Origin: Comamonadaceae bacterium
GTDB taxonomy: Bacteria; Pseudomonadota; Gammaproteobacteria; Burkholderiales; Burkholderiaceae_C
Length of the DNA: 63,587 bases
Assembly (NCBI GenBank): GCA_947478725.1
Contig: CANJWZ010000024.1
Location: 1-63,587, forward strand
Direction of reading: 5' to 3'
Below, piece by piece: positions 35,116 to 45,212 of this stretch (its first letter is position 1; the number at the start of each line of letters is the position of its first letter). The notes beneath the pieces are model-generated. The model was not told the origin of the DNA. It saw only the letters and a list, made by a program, of their open reading frames with translations, and ran no database searches. A program made the translations under genes and the position numbers.

Positions 35116-35487
35116 ATGAACGTTAAAAACATCATTGGACTGATAGAGAAATCATTTCTGGTCATCATCGCGTTTTTCACCATCGCCGCCATGGCGCAGG
35201 AGGTGCTTCAGGTGATCAGCATCCGCAAGGTCGAACTCAAAGACCTGCTGCTGATGTTCATTTATGCAGAGGTACTGGGCATGCTGGCAGCGTTTTATGC
35301 CAGCCACCGTATTCCCATCACGATTCCGCTCTTCATTGCGATGACAGCGCTCAGCCGCCTGATCATTTTGCAGGGCAAAGACGGTGACCCCTCTATCCTT
35401 TTGTACGAAAGCGGCGCCATCATTCTCATCGCAGGTGCCTGCTGGATCATCAGCCGCATACATACTTCTGACGGGCCGGAGCGCTAA
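35116..35487 (+). CDS. psiE: PsiE-family (phosphate-starvation-inducible E) membrane protein
   Basis: 123 residues; GGAGACGCTC before the ATG is a good ribosome-binding site. Four membrane helices are visible (about 10-30, 45-65, 67-85 and 97-115). The segment KDLLLMFIYAEVLGMLAAFY followed by HRIPITIPLFIAMTALSR is the PsiE-family signature. E. coli psiE responds to phosphate starvation and cAMP, but its biochemical role is unknown. No Pho box is obvious upstream. The small HNH gene follows 22 bases later and may be cotranscribed. Confidence 0.85.
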   Translation: MNVKNIIGLIEKSFLVIIAFFTIAAMAQEVLQVISIRKVELKDLLLMFIYAEVLGMLAAFYASHRIPITIPLFIAMTALSRLIILQGKDGDPSILLYESGAIILIAGACWIISRIHTSDGPER

Positions 35488-35509
35488 GACGCCGGAGCTG
35501 CTGGCGAGC

Positions 35510-35746
35510 ATGGTCTCCAAACGCCACCTGCTGCCCAAAAGCTGCGGCGGCAAAGTCAAAGAACCGATACACCGGATCTGCCACCGAAAAATTCACGCCA
35601 CATTCAGCGAGCGTGAACTGGGCAAAGACTTCTCTACCTGGACGGCACTCAAGCAGCACCCCGAGATCACCAGCTTCATCCAATGGGTGGCCAGCAAACC
35701 GGCCACTTTTTACGACAATTCACGCAAACCAGCGCGGCGGCGCTAG
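35510..35746 (+). CDS. Mini-HNH endonuclease-like protein
   Basis: 78 residues from the ATG at 35510 (MVSKRHLLPKSCGGKVKEPI). The HNH-type pattern is KRHLLPKSCGGK followed by IHRICHRKIHATFS, that is H...C..H...H. Relatives usually have about 15 to 20 more residues at the N-terminus with a CPLC-type zinc knuckle; here the upstream in-frame sequence overlaps psiE and has no such cysteines, so the gene is either a short form or N-terminally truncated. The remainder (WTALKQHPEITSFIQWVASK) is typical of the subfamily. Whether it cuts DNA is unknown. Confidence 0.65.
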   Translation: MVSKRHLLPKSCGGKVKEPIHRICHRKIHATFSERELGKDFSTWTALKQHPEITSFIQWVASKPATFYDNSRKPARRR

Positions 35747-36018
35747 CAGCGCACGATTGACCCTGCAAATGATGGCCATAGCGCCAACAGCTCTGGCAAG
35801 GTACTGCTATTGACAACACAGTAGACGCCCTGGCTGCCCGCCCCATGCAGGCCGCACCGGAGGGAAGTCGGAAAAGTGTGGCGGCAAACCCGCGTGCCGT
35901 TAAGGTCTGATGGTGAAAATAAGCGGCTCATACTTTTTAGAGGAACGCTTGCATAGGGTGCAACAAAAATACAAAATGAATATCATTTTAAAAAATAATC
36001 CTGAATGACTAAAACATC
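35747..36018. promoter_or_regulatory. Intergenic region with a Fur-box-like palindrome before the CHAT gene
   Basis: 270 bases without a gene. At 35973-35989 AAAATGA-ATA-TCATTTT is a perfect 7-bp inverted repeat, 30 bases before the start codon of the TPR-CHAT gene. Its AT-rich layout resembles Fur boxes, but the match to the Fur consensus is partial. TTGCAT (35950) and TACAAA (about 35970) could be a weak promoter. Confidence 0.45.
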
Positions 36019-38976
36019 ATGAAGCCAGTTCAAAAATTACTGATAGGCCTAGTCATATTCATGACAAGCGTTGCAATTGCACAAACAAGTGGTGCCCCGG
36101 AGGGTAGCAAGCTTGGTTCAGCAGAGATCGCTGCATTGAGAGAAATACTGAAAGAGCCACCTCCTGCAACTGGCTTGCAACAAAATATTGACGCCTATTA
36201 CAGAAAAATGGATGGCGCTGCATTTCGTTTGGGTGACATGCAAGAAAGAGAAAGAGTGCTCAGGGAATGGAACCAGTTTTCCAATACCTTGGACGCCAGG
36301 TGGACCTACGCAAGTTTTTTAATGAACACTGAGAAAATTCAGGAAGGATTTTCTCTTTTTGAAAATTTAATAAAGGATATTAAAAATCCTCAAGAAAGCG
36401 TCAGGGCGAGAGCTCGACTTGCCATTAGCTATATAGATCAAAGCAACTTAAAACGAGCTCAAGAACTTTTGAATGAGGCTGATGAAGTTATCAAGGGAAG
36501 ATTTAATAATTCTCGCTCTGGAAAAGATGCCTATTGGTTTGTCCGAGCTGAAATGGAATACAACAATATACGCGGCAGACTTTTTCTTCGGCAAGGAAAA
36601 TTTGAGCAGGCCCTGGAAGCATCGAGATTGGCTAATCTTCGAGGCATTGAGCTTCAAAAATACGAATCTCAAACCGATGAAAGACAGCGTGTATTCAGTC
36701 GTTCTGGTCATGCCTGGGTGTCGACTGAAACCGCCATGATCCAGATTGCGATGGGGAAGTTGTTTGACGCTGATGAATCTCTGCGCGCTTCTTACTCACT
36801 TTATAAACAATACGGCTTGACAGAAGACACGATGATTGATTTTTATCGTCGAGTTGCCGATTTGCGGTTTAACGAAGGACGATATCCGGAAGCCATTAAG
36901 GTTTTTGAAATGGTCCTGGGAATACAAAAAAGACAAGGCCTCAACCCCGCGTCTCCACAAGTTTTTTACACTCGAAACGGAGTCGTACGAAGTCAAATAG
37001 CCCAAAAAAAATGGCAAGAAGCCATTGCTCAGTTCGAAGAAGTAGATACCTTGACGAAAGGCAATCCTCGTTTACAAAACATCACGCGTCAAGTCGAGGC
37101 AAGATCATTAACCTACCTCAATACCGGTCGCATCAATCAAGCCCAACAGCTGATGCGCGGGACGATGCGATGGCATACCGAAAATTTCGGCGCTAGCCAT
37201 TACTACACCGCCATAACCCGTGGCATTTATGCAATGACTCTGGCTGCAAGCGGTGTGGATGCAGACCAGGCCAACGCACGTTTGGAGTTTGACCAATCCA
37301 TCAAAGACATGACGACACCGACCATGTTGTCAACCGACTACCAGGAAAGCCCCTATCGGCAAGACATCAAGCGAACCATCATCCAGGCTTATTTAAAGCT
37401 TCTCACGCGAGACAGCTCTGAGGGGCAAAAGAATGCAGAAGAAGCGTTCATTGCTGCCAATGCGCTGATTGCCTCTTCGGTCCAACAGGCCATCTCAGAA
37501 GCGGCTGCTCGCGCTGGGATCAAGGATCCAAAACTGGCAAACGTCGTTCGTCGAGACCAAGACGCTAAAAATGAATTAACAACTCTCTACAGTTACATCA
37601 CAGCTCAAGGTAGCGAGGGTGGCGACAAACGCCATCCAGAAGTTGTGAGGTCTATGAAAAATCGAACTGCTGAGCTGGAGAGCGCGCGCAAACAAATCAA
37701 AGCCCAGATTCAAAAGAATTTCCCAGACTATTTTCAGTTGCTCCAACCCAAAGTACCCAATCCTGGAGATGTAGCAAAGCTTCTGGGCGACAAGGAGGTG
37801 TTCATCTCCATGCTTCCCACTGAAAGTGAAACGCATATCTTCGCTGTTACCTCTGATGGAAAGGTTGTCTTCAAAACAAGCAGTCTCACGCAATCTGACA
37901 TTCAACGAATGGTCAAGAAGATTCGCACAACGCTAGATGTAGCAGGGCTCGGCGCCAGGGTGCCTAAATTTGATACCGAAACATCATTTGAGCTCTACCA
38001 ACAACTATTTCAACCTATCCATTCGCTCTTGCAGGGCAAGCAGCATTTGATCATCGCCGCTACTGGTTCGTTAGGGCAAATACCATTTTCTGTCTTGCCA
38101 ACACAAGCTCAAAAACCAAATGCGGAAACTGCCTGGCTTGCCCGTCAATTCGCTGTGAGCCATATTCCTTCTGCAAGTTCTTGGGTGTCGTTAAAGGGAC
38201 TTGAGCAAAGTCCTTCTGGGTCTCAAGCCATGATGGCTTGGGGGGATCCTTTGTTTAATCCAAAGTTAGCTGGTGTTGCCAGTGCTCCGAATCTTGTTCG
38301 GTCAGTTCTAACGCAGCGAAAAGAGGAAAATTTTGATATCGATAAAGTAAAAATAGATGTTGTTCGGTATTCGGAAGTGCCTGCCTTGCCTGAGACACGT
38401 GACGAAGTCCTTGCATTGGCTAGAACATTGAAAGCCGATCCAGAGACTGATGTCTTTTTGGGAAAATTTGCAACCCGTGAGTCAGTCATAGCCGCGAGTA
38501 CCGATGGTCGGCTCGCCAAAAAGAGAGTCGTTGTCTTTGCAACCCATGGTTTACTGGCTGGCGATTTGCCTCATTTAGATCAACCAGCGCTTGCGATGGC
38601 AGCACCTGAACAAGCTGGCCTGTCACCACTGCTGACTTTAGAAGATGTTCTCAGTCTTAAATTAAATGCAGACTGGGTCGTCTTGAGTGCGTGCAACACC
38701 GCTGGCGCAGACGGCCGCGTTGAAGAAGCCATGTCAGGACTGGCGCGTGGGTTCTTCTACGCCGGAAGCAGGAGTTTGTTGGTCACGCATTGGTCTGTTG
38801 AAAGCGAAAGTGCCATGCAACTGACGACGGCTACTTTTGACGCTTACCAGAATGACCCGAAAATACAGCGCGCAGAAGCATTGAGGCTTGCGATGATGAA
38901 AGTCATGCAAGAAAAGCGTTTCGCTCATCCCGCCTTTTGGGCGCCTTACGCTCTTGTTGGAGAAGGGGGCAGGTAA
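36019..38976 (+). CDS. Secreted TPR-CHAT protein (caspase-like peptidase domain)
   Basis: 985 residues. A signal peptide (1-21, KKLL-type start MKPVQKLLIGLVIFMTSVAI then AQ) sends it to the periplasm. Residues about 60-480 form TPR-like helical repeats (for example LRQGKFEQALEASRLANLRG, FNEGRYPEAIKVFEMVLGIQ); the C-terminal third is a CHAT domain with the catalytic His in VVFATHGLLAG (H843) and Cys in VVLSACNTAGADG (C892), the caspase/separase-like dyad. The N-terminal half has AT-rich codons unlike its neighbours. It stands alone with no visible substrate, effector or adaptor gene. The domain call is firm; activity and target are unknown. Confidence 0.85.
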   Translation: MKPVQKLLIGLVIFMTSVAIAQTSGAPEGSKLGSAEIAALREILKEPPPATGLQQNIDAYYRKMDGAAFRLGDMQERERVLREWNQFSNTLDARWTYASFLMNTEKIQEGFSLFENLIKDIKNPQESVRARARLAISYIDQSNLKRAQELLNEADEVIKGRFNNSRSGKDAYWFVRAEMEYNNIRGRLFLRQGKFEQALEASRLANLRGIELQKYESQTDERQRVFSRSGHAWVSTETAMIQIAMGKLFDADESLRASYSLYKQYGLTEDTMIDFYRRVADLRFNEGRYPEAIKVFEMVLGIQKRQGLNPASPQVFYTRNGVVRSQIAQKKWQEAIAQFEEVDTLTKGNPRLQNITRQVEARSLTYLNTGRINQAQQLMRGTMRWHTENFGASHYYTAITRGIYAMTLAASGVDADQANARLEFDQSIKDMTTPTMLSTDYQESPYRQDIKRTIIQAYLKLLTRDSSEGQKNAEEAFIAANALIASSVQQAISEAAARAGIKDPKLANVVRRDQDAKNELTTLYSYITAQGSEGGDKRHPEVVRSMKNRTAELESARKQIKAQIQKNFPDYFQLLQPKVPNPGDVAKLLGDKEVFISMLPTESETHIFAVTSDGKVVFKTSSLTQSDIQRMVKKIRTTLDVAGLGARVPKFDTETSFELYQQLFQPIHSLLQGKQHLIIAATGSLGQIPFSVLPTQAQKPNAETAWLARQFAVSHIPSASSWVSLKGLEQSPSGSQAMMAWGDPLFNPKLAGVASAPNLVRSVLTQRKEENFDIDKVKIDVVRYSEVPALPETRDEVLALARTLKADPETDVFLGKFATRESVIAASTDGRLAKKRVVVFATHGLLAGDLPHLDQPALAMAAPEQAGLSPLLTLEDVLSLKLNADWVVLSACNTAGADGRVEEAMSGLARGFFYAGSRSLLVTHWSVESESAMQLTTATFDAYQNDPKIQRAEALRLAMMKVMQEKRFAHPAFWAPYALVGEGGR

Positions 38977-39080
38977 TGACCAGCGGCAGCCCCGCAGCGC
39001 GGCAGTTTTTGACGTTTATAAAAGCCAGCAAGCAGCTCGCGAATTTGACGCCAGCAGCTTCACGCAAAAACAGGATGGAT

Positions 39081-39104
39081 GGGGTACTTACCCCCTGATT
39101 TTTG
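39081..39104 (+). terminator. Possible terminator after the CHAT gene
   Basis: GGGGT-ACTT-ACCCC hairpin followed by CTGATTTTTG. It lies 105 bases beyond the CHAT stop codon and 15 bases before the convergent 5-oxoprolinase gene ends. The stem is short. Confidence 0.4.
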
Positions 39105-39118
39105 TTGCCCGCGCTGGC

Positions 39119-42100
39119 TCAAGCCACGCCAAACCCGCCCCCGCCAGGCGTATGAATTTCAAACACATCGCCGGGTAGCATGTCGGCCTGGCCGATGTGG
39201 CCCAGGGTTTCAATGCGCCCATCGCTGCGCACCACCAGGTTTTGGCCAACCTGCCCCGGCTGGCCGCCTGCCATGCCAAAAGCACCGGTTTTGCGACCGT
39301 TGGACAAAATGCTGGCGGTCATGGCCTCCAGAAAACGTACCCGCCTGATGCCGCCATTGCCGCCTTGCCATTGGCCTGCACCGCCGGAATTGGCGCGAAT
39401 CTCGTAGCTTTCAAGCCGCACCGGAAAACGGAATTCAAGGATTTCCGGATCCGTCAAGCGTGAATTGGTCATATGGGCCTGCACAAGAGACGTGCCATTG
39501 AAACCACCCACCAGATGCCCTTGTGCATCGGTGACCCCGCCCGCGCCGCTACCGCCCGAAATCGTTTCGTAGTACTGGTACTTGTCGTTGCCAAACGTAA
39601 AGTTGTTCATCGTGCACTGCCCGGCCGCCATCACGCCCAGCGCGCCATACAGCGCATTGGTGATGCAGGTCGAGGTCTCCACATTGCCCGCCACCACCGA
39701 TGCAGGCGGGTTGGGGTTGAGCATGCTGCCCGGCGGGATGATGACCTTGAGCGGTTTCAGGCAACCCGCGTTGAGCGGTATGTCGTCATCCACCAGCGTT
39801 CTGAAAACATACAGCACCGCAGCCATGCACACGGCTGTGGGCGCATTGAAGTTGTTGCTTTGCTGGGGTGATGTGCCGCTGAAGTCAATCTCGGCACTGC
39901 GGTTTTTCGTATCAACCCGAATCGCCACCTTGATCTGCGCGCCGTTGTCCAGCGGCAAGGTGAATTCGCCATTTTTCAACCGGGTGATCACGCGGCGTAC
40001 AGATTCTTCAGCGTTGTCCTGCACGTGGTTCATGTAGGCCAACACGGTGCTCAAGCTGAACTGCTCGACCATTTTGCGCAGCTCCTGCACGCCCTTTTCA
40101 TTGGCGGCAATTTGCGCTTTTAAATCAGCCATGTTTTGCTGGGGGTTGCGCGAAGGGTATTTAGCCCCCACGCTTGTCACTTCGTGTACTGCGCTGCCCC
40201 CCGTGGGGGCTGCGTCGCCTTGGGGCGGCCCGGCGGCGACGCGACCGCTCAGCAGCGCCACCATCTCAGCTTCACGCAGCACACCGCGTTCAACCAGCAG
40301 TTCGTTGTTGATCTGCACGCCCTCTTCTTCAATCCGGGTTGAAAACGGCGGCATCGAGCCTGGCGTGGTGCCGCCTATGTCAGCGTGGTGCCCACGGCTA
40401 CCAACGTAAAAGCTTGGCTCTGCAGATGCACCTGCGGATGTAGTCAGGTACACAGGCGTGATCACCGTGATGTCTGGCAGATGCGTACCGCCGTGGTACG
40501 GGTCGTTCAGCACATACACATTGCCGGGCTCCATCTTGCCCGCGTTTTCACGAATCACAGTTTTGATGCTCTGTCCCATCGACCCCAGATGCACCGGCAT
40601 GTGCGGTGCGTTGGCAATCAGGTTGCCTGCGGTGTCAAACAGTGCGCAACTGAAGTCCAGCCGCTCCTTGATATTGACCGAATACGCGGTATTTTGCAGC
40701 TGCAGGCCCATCTGCTCAGCAATGTTCATGAACAGGTTGTTGAATACTTCCAGCAGCACCGGGTCAACCGTGGTGCCCGCGGCAAAGGTGATGCTGCGTT
40801 CGGCCCGCCTGTCCAGCACCAAGTGGTCCAGCGCGGTCAAATGAGCCTCCCAGCCTGGCTCGACGACTGTGGTCGCATTCTTCTCGGCAATGATGGCCGG
40901 GCCAGGAATGATGTCGCCAGCTTGCAGGTCTTCGCGCACCACCAGGGCAGCATCGTGCCACTGCCCGCCCGAATACATGCGTACCGTTTCACGCCGCGGT
41001 ACTTCACGCGGCTCATGTCTTGCATAAAGCGGCTCTGCGGCTGCATCACCTGCAATCACGGATTCAACGGACACCGCTTCAACCACCAGACCTTTGCCTT
41101 GCATCAAAAACGCAAAGCGCTGGCGGTAGGCGGCTTCAAAGCCCGCTTGAATTTGCTCTAGCGTGCCGAAAGGAACGATCAGCGCCGCATCGCTGCCCTC
41201 GTAGCGCACATGCGCCCGGCGGTGGGTGGTGACATGGCCGGTGTTGACCTGCTGGCGTTGCAGCTCAGCCTCAGCCGTGGCCGCCAGGTCAGTCAAGGTC
41301 TGTGCAATGTCTGGCAGGGCATTGGCCGTCAATTTCAATTCAATGGTTTGTTCGCGGATCACGTTTTGGTCAGCCAGACCCATGCCATAAGCGCTCAACA
41401 CGCCCGCCATCGGGTGAACAAAAACCCGCGTCATGCCCAGTGCATCGGCCACCAGGCAGGCGTGCTGGCCGCCCGCACCACCAAAGCATTGCAGGGTGTA
41501 GCGCGTCACGTCGTAACCGCGTGCCACCGATATTTTTTTGATGGCGTTGGCCATCTGCTGCACGGCGATGTTGATGAAGCCTTCAGCCACCACCTCGGCA
41601 GGGCGGCCGGTTTGCACGGCCAGTTCGTCAAACTGGCTTGCCGCTGCTTCGTAGCTCAGCGGCTCGTCTGCGTTGGGGCCAAACACCTGCGGAAAGTACC
41701 GCGGCTGCACCTTGCCCAGCATCACATTGGCGTCGGTCACAGCCAGCCGCCCGCCGCGCCGATAGCTGGCCGGGCCAGGGTTGGCACCCGCGCTTTGCGG
41801 GCCGACGCGAAAGCGCTCGCCGTCAAACTTCAACAGCGAACCGCCACCAGCGGCCACGGTGTGGATGCTCATCATCGGGGCACGCATGCGCACGCCCGCC
41901 ACTTGCGTTTCAAACTCGCGTTCAAATTCACCCGCATAGTGCGACACATCGGTCGACGTGCCGCCCATGTCAAAACCAATCACCTTGGCATGACCGGCAG
42001 CAGCTGCTGTCCGTGCCATGCCAACAATGCCGCCGGCCGGGCCGCTCAAAATCGCGTCTTTGCCCTGAAACGCGTGCGCATCCGTCAAGCCGCCAGACGA

Positions 42101-42841
42101 CTGCATGAAAAATAATTTGACGCCCGGCATTTCACCCGCGACCTGGTTCACGTAGCGACGCAAAATCGGCGACAGATACGCATCCACCACGGTGGTGTCA
42201 CCCCGGCTGACGAACTTCATCATCGGGCTGGTTTCATGCGAAGTGCTGATTTGCGTGAAACCCACCTCGAGCGCGATGCGCTTGGCGGTTTTTTCATGTT
42301 CGGTATACCGGTAGCCGTGCATGAACACAATCGCCACACTGCGCAGCCCCTTGGCATATTGGGTCAGAAGCTCCGTTTTTAGGAGCGCCTCATCCAGGCT
42401 CTGCAATATCTCGCCCCGCGCACCCACACGTTCGTGGGCTTCAATCACGGCGCTGTAGAGCAGCTCGGGCAGCACCACATGGCGGTCAAACAGGCGCGGA
42501 CGATTTTGGTAGGCAATGCGCAGCGCGTCCCTGAAGCCTTGGGTAGTCACCAGCAAGGTCGGCTCGCCTTTGCGCTCCAGCAGCGCGTTGGTGGCGACGG
42601 TGGTGCCCATCTTCACGCAGTCCACAAGCTTGGCACTGATCGCCTCACCTGCGGTCAAGCCCAGCAGGTGACGAATACCGGCCACGGCGGCGTCCCGGTA
42701 CTGCTCTGGGTTGTCGCTCAGCAGCTTGTGCGTCGTCAGCGTGCCATCGGGCCTTTTGCCGACGATGTCAGTGAAGGTGCCGCCCCGGTCGATCCAGAAT
42801 TGCCAGCGTTTGTCTGTTGTGATGTCGTTCTTTGACATCAT
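39119..42841 (-). CDS. 5-oxoprolinase / hydantoinase HyuA-HyuB fusion
   Basis: 1240 residues from the ATG pair at 42841/42838. The A half (1 to about 688) starts [20 protein letters not shown], with the actin/Hsp70-like ATP-binding signature [14 protein letters not shown]. The B half (from about 690) begins [20 protein letters not shown] and contains [15 protein letters not shown]. Full-length fusions of this kind are ATP-dependent 5-oxoprolinases or related cyclic-amide hydrolases. Residues about 867-893 ([20 protein letters not shown] and the next few) are encoded by GC-rich repeat C (40163-40242) and interrupt the conserved RxPSRNPxQNxADL region. The start overlaps the end of dctM, so it is coupled to the TRAP genes; import of the substrate followed by hydrolysis is likely. 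Confidence 0.9.
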   Translation of the reverse strand: MMSKNDITTDKRWQFWIDRGGTFTDIVGKRPDGTLTTHKLLSDNPEQYRDAAVAGIRHLLGLTAGEAISAKLVDCVKMGTTVATNALLERKGEPTLLVTTQGFRDALRIAYQNRPRLFDRHVVLPELLYSAVIEAHERVGARGEILQSLDEALLKTELLTQYAKGLRSVAIVFMHGYRYTEHEKTAKRIALEVGFTQISTSHETSPMMKFVSRGDTTVVDAYLSPILRRYVNQVAGEMPGVKLFFMQSSGGLTDAHAFQGKDAILSGPAGGIVGMARTAAAAGHAKVIGFDMGGTSTDVSHYAGEFEREFETQVAGVRMRAPMMSIHTVAAGGGSLLKFDGERFRVGPQSAGANPGPASYRRGGRLAVTDANVMLGKVQPRYFPQVFGPNADEPLSYEAAASQFDELAVQTGRPAEVVAEGFINIAVQQMANAIKKISVARGYDVTRYTLQCFGGAGGQHACLVADALGMTRVFVHPMAGVLSAYGMGLADQNVIREQTIELKLTANALPDIAQTLTDLAATAEAELQRQQVNTGHVTTHRRAHVRYEGSDAALIVPFGTLEQIQAGFEAAYRQRFAFLMQGKGLVVEAVSVESVIAGDAAAEPLYARHEPREVPRRETVRMYSGGQWHDAALVVREDLQAGDIIPGPAIIAEKNATTVVEPGWEAHLTALDHLVLDRRAERSITFAAGTTVDPVLLEVFNNLFMNIAEQMGLQLQNTAYSVNIKERLDFSCALFDTAGNLIANAPHMPVHLGSMGQSIKTVIRENAGKMEPGNVYVLNDPYHGGTHLPDITVITPVYLTTSAGASAEPSFYVGSRGHHADIGGTTPGSMPPFSTRIEEEGVQINNELLVERGVLREAEMVALLSGRVAAGPPQGDAAPTGGSAVHEVTSVGAKYPSRNPQQNMADLKAQIAANEKGVQELRKMVEQFSLSTVLAYMNHVQDNAEESVRRVITRLKNGEFTLPLDNGAQIKVAIRVDTKNRSAEIDFSGTSPQQSNNFNAPTAVCMAAVLYVFRTLVDDDIPLNAGCLKPLKVIIPPGSMLNPNPPASVVAGNVETSTCITNALYGALGVMAAGQCTMNNFTFGNDKYQYYETISGGSGAGGVTDAQGHLVGGFNGTSLVQAHMTNSRLTDPEILEFRFPVRLESYEIRANSGGAGQWQGGNGGIRRVRFLEAMTASILSNGRKTGAFGMAGGQPGQVGQNLVVRSDGRIETLGHIGQADMLPGDVFEIHTPGGGGFGVA
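40163..40242. repeat. GC-rich palindromic repeat C inside the 5-oxoprolinase gene
   Basis: AGCCCCCACGCTTGTCACTT, then CGCTGCCCCCCGTGGGGGCT and CGCCTTGGGGCGGCCCGGCG. It matches the moxR copy (51835-51919, opposite strand) over its whole length and is in frame with the protein. Confidence 0.88.
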
Positions 42842-44148
42842 TTCGAAACGCCCATCACCAGGTCCGGCAAGATGGTGACGATTTGTGGGAACACAGTGAC
42901 GAGTGCAATGCAAACCACCAGACAAAAGAAAAATGGAATCGCTGACAGCGCAATCGTGTTGCTGTCTTTGCCAGTCATGTTTTGCAAAACAAAAAGGTTA
43001 AAGCCCACCGGCGGCGTGACCTCGGCAATTTCGACCAGCAAGATCACAAAAATGCCGAACCAGATCAGGTCAAACCCGGCTTTTTGCACCATCGGCATCA
43101 CCACGGCAGCGGTCAGCACAATCATGCTGATACCGTCGAGCGCCGTACCCAGCACCAGGTACACCACCACCAGACAGGAAATGAGCGCATAGGGCGACAG
43201 GTTAAGAGAATTAACCCACTCGGCCAGCTCGCGCGGCACGCCGGTAAAAGCCATGGTTTTGGTTAAAAAGGCAGCGCCCGCCAGGATGAACATGATCATG
43301 CAACTGGTGCGGGTCGCGCCCATCAGCGCCTCCTTAAAGTTGGCCCAGGTCAATGAGCGGCTCCAGGCGGCAAGCGCCAATGAACCCACGACGCCATAGG
43401 CCGCACATTCCGTCGCTGTCGCCCAGCCTGCGATCAGTGACCAGCAGATAAACACAATCAGCAGCGCGCAGGGAATCAGATTTTTGGACAGCCGCATTTT
43501 TTCCCTGAAGGTCGTGGCTGGCTCGGGCGGCGGCATTTTGTCTTTGTTGCGAATCGACCACCAGGCGATGTAGCCTGAGAACAAAGCCATCAGCAAAAAG
43601 CCTGGTAAAAAACCGGCTAAAAAGATGCGGATGATGGACGCATCAGCTGCCACGGCATACACCACCATGGTGATGGAAGGTGGAATCAAAATGCCCAGCG
43701 TGCCAGCAGTGGCCAGTGAACCGATGGCAATTTTTTCGTCGTAGCCGCGTTTGGTCAATTCTGGCAGTGACACCTTGGCAATCGTGGCGCAGGTGGCAGC
43801 AGATGAACCGGATACCGAGCCAAAAATGCCGCAACCCAAAATGGTGGTGTGAAACAGTCGCCCCGGGACCCGATTCAACCACGGGGCCAAGCCGGTGAAC
43901 ATTTCTTCGCTGAGCTTGGTGCGAAACAAAATCTCACCCATCCAGATAAACAGCGGCAGGGCCGCCAGCTCCCAGCTGGCATTGCTTTCCCAGAAAGCTG
44001 AAAACAGATTCAGACCCGGTTGCGTGTTCGTGAAAAACGCCTGCCCTACCCAGCCGCAAATGGCCAGTGTCATGGCAATCCACACGCCACCAGAAAGCAG
44101 CACCATCATCAGAACCAGCAATATGCCGCCTATGGTCAAAATATCCAT
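42838..44148 (-). CDS. TRAP transporter large permease (DctM type)
   Basis: 436 residues, about 12 membrane helices. The family motifs [20 protein letters not shown] and [20 protein letters not shown] are clear. It forms the main transmembrane channel of a sodium-driven TRAP importer with DctQ (44183-44758) and a periplasmic receptor. Gene order dctQ-dctM-5-oxoprolinase on one strand with an overlap to the enzyme gene points to a shared substrate. Complete. Confidence 0.92.
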   Translation of the reverse strand: MDILTIGGILLVLMMVLLSGGVWIAMTLAICGWVGQAFFTNTQPGLNLFSAFWESNASWELAALPLFIWMGEILFRTKLSEEMFTGLAPWLNRVPGRLFHTTILGCGIFGSVSGSSAATCATIAKVSLPELTKRGYDEKIAIGSLATAGTLGILIPPSITMVVYAVAADASIIRIFLAGFLPGFLLMALFSGYIAWWSIRNKDKMPPPEPATTFREKMRLSKNLIPCALLIVFICWSLIAGWATATECAAYGVVGSLALAAWSRSLTWANFKEALMGATRTSCMIMFILAGAAFLTKTMAFTGVPRELAEWVNSLNLSPYALISCLVVVYLVLGTALDGISMIVLTAAVVMPMVQKAGFDLIWFGIFVILLVEIAEVTPPVGFNLFVLQNMTGKDSNTIALSAIPFFFCLVVCIALVTVFPQIVTILPDLVMGVSK

Positions 44149-44182
44149 CTTGTTCTTTCGTTGTTGTTGTTATTTTTTGGAT

Positions 44183-44758
44183 TTAAATGTCAGATGAAAA
44201 ATCACCTTTGGCGTGGCGCTCAGCCGTCAGCCGCACAAAGGTCGGCACGCCGCCACGCGCCACAATCACAAATTCGTCAAACACCGCCACCAGCAGCAGC
44301 ACCGAGCCAAACGCAAAGCTCATTTGCGGTATCCAGATCGGCAGCGGCAACAAGCCCTGCGCCAGCTCCTTGAACTCATAGCTCTGGTAAGTAAAGCGGC
44401 AGGCCCACCAGGCCAGGTAGGCCACCGCCACCAGCGCGACCAACAAACTCGCCAGCTCAAGCACTCGCCGGGCAGTTGCACTGATGTTTTCCAACACCAG
44501 CGTGACGCGCACAAAGTCACCATGCTTGAAGGCATGCGCCATGGTCAAAAAAGCCGCCGCTGCGCACAACCAGGCCACGATATCGTTGGTTGCGCCTGTG
44601 TTCAGGCCAAACTCCCGGCCCAGCGACTGGAACACCATCAGCGCGGCAATCAAGGCAACACACACCGCCCCCAGCACAGCAGAAGCCAGATAAACCGCGT
44701 CCAGCCCCGCCCGTAGCGCGGATGGCGATTGACTGAGCGTGGTGGGAGTTTGTGTCAT
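44183..44758 (-). CDS. TRAP transporter small permease (DctQ type)
   Basis: 191 residues with four membrane helices (about 25-45, 60-80, 100-122 and 140-160). The DctQ-family segment is FQSLGREFGLNTGATNDIVA followed by AHAFKHGDFVRVTLVL. It pairs with DctM. First gene of the operon; directly upstream on the same strand lies a broken dctP remnant, while an intact receptor gene is divergent at 45213. Confidence 0.88.
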   Translation of the reverse strand: MTQTPTTLSQSPSALRAGLDAVYLASAVLGAVCVALIAALMVFQSLGREFGLNTGATNDIVAWLCAAAAFLTMAHAFKHGDFVRVTLVLENISATARRVLELASLLVALVAVAYLAWWACRFTYQSYEFKELAQGLLPLPIWIPQMSFAFGSVLLLVAVFDEFVIVARGGVPTFVRLTAERHAKGDFSSDI

Positions 44759-44779
44759 GTGATCGCTTTGCTTTGGGGG

Positions 44780-44914
44780 TTATTTCTTGTGGTACGCGTC
44801 GATAATGGCTTTACCGTCAGCGCCGGCCAGCTTCAGCCAGTCAGCCGTCATGGTGTCGCCAATCGGTTTTAGCTCCTTCTTCAGGGACTCACCGACCACT
44901 GTATCAATTTTCAT
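44780..44914 (-). pseudogene. C-terminal remnant of a TRAP receptor gene (dctP)
   Basis: On the minus strand MKIDTVVGESLKKELKPIGD, then TMTADWLKLAGADGKAIIDA and YHKK with a stop at 44780: 44 residues matching the C-terminal end of DctP-type receptors. A further decayed frame upstream (44911-45067, reading WQDPDKDKADYLKKWAGR) is offset by one base and I could not identify it. The intact order was probably dctP-dctQ-dctM; the receptor at 45213 on the other strand may replace it. Confidence 0.7.
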
Positions 44915-45212
44915 GCCCTACCTGCCCATTTTTTCAAATAGTCAGCTTTGTCCTTGTCAGGGTCTTGCCAGCCGCATGCCTGAGCCGCAGCCGCTTGGGG
45001 CCACACCAGGCGTTGAACCTCATGGCTGCTCGCCTTCAAGGCTTTTGAGTCAAGCCAGCCAGGAGACGCCCCCGACAAAACGCAGGTTCATGACAGCTCA
45101 GTTCGGTTGGGGGTATGCCCGGTGGTTTTCGCGCGCCAATTGCGTCTAATATAAAGCCACCATTTTCCTGCCCTCAGGTTTACCATCTTTAACTTTCAGC
45201 CCTGGAGTTTTC

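Noticed and set aside
36019..38976. Type III-E-like CHAT defence module
   Set aside because: No Cas effector, no gasdermin and no target protein are adjacent, and the protein has a signal peptide; treated as a solitary secreted protein.
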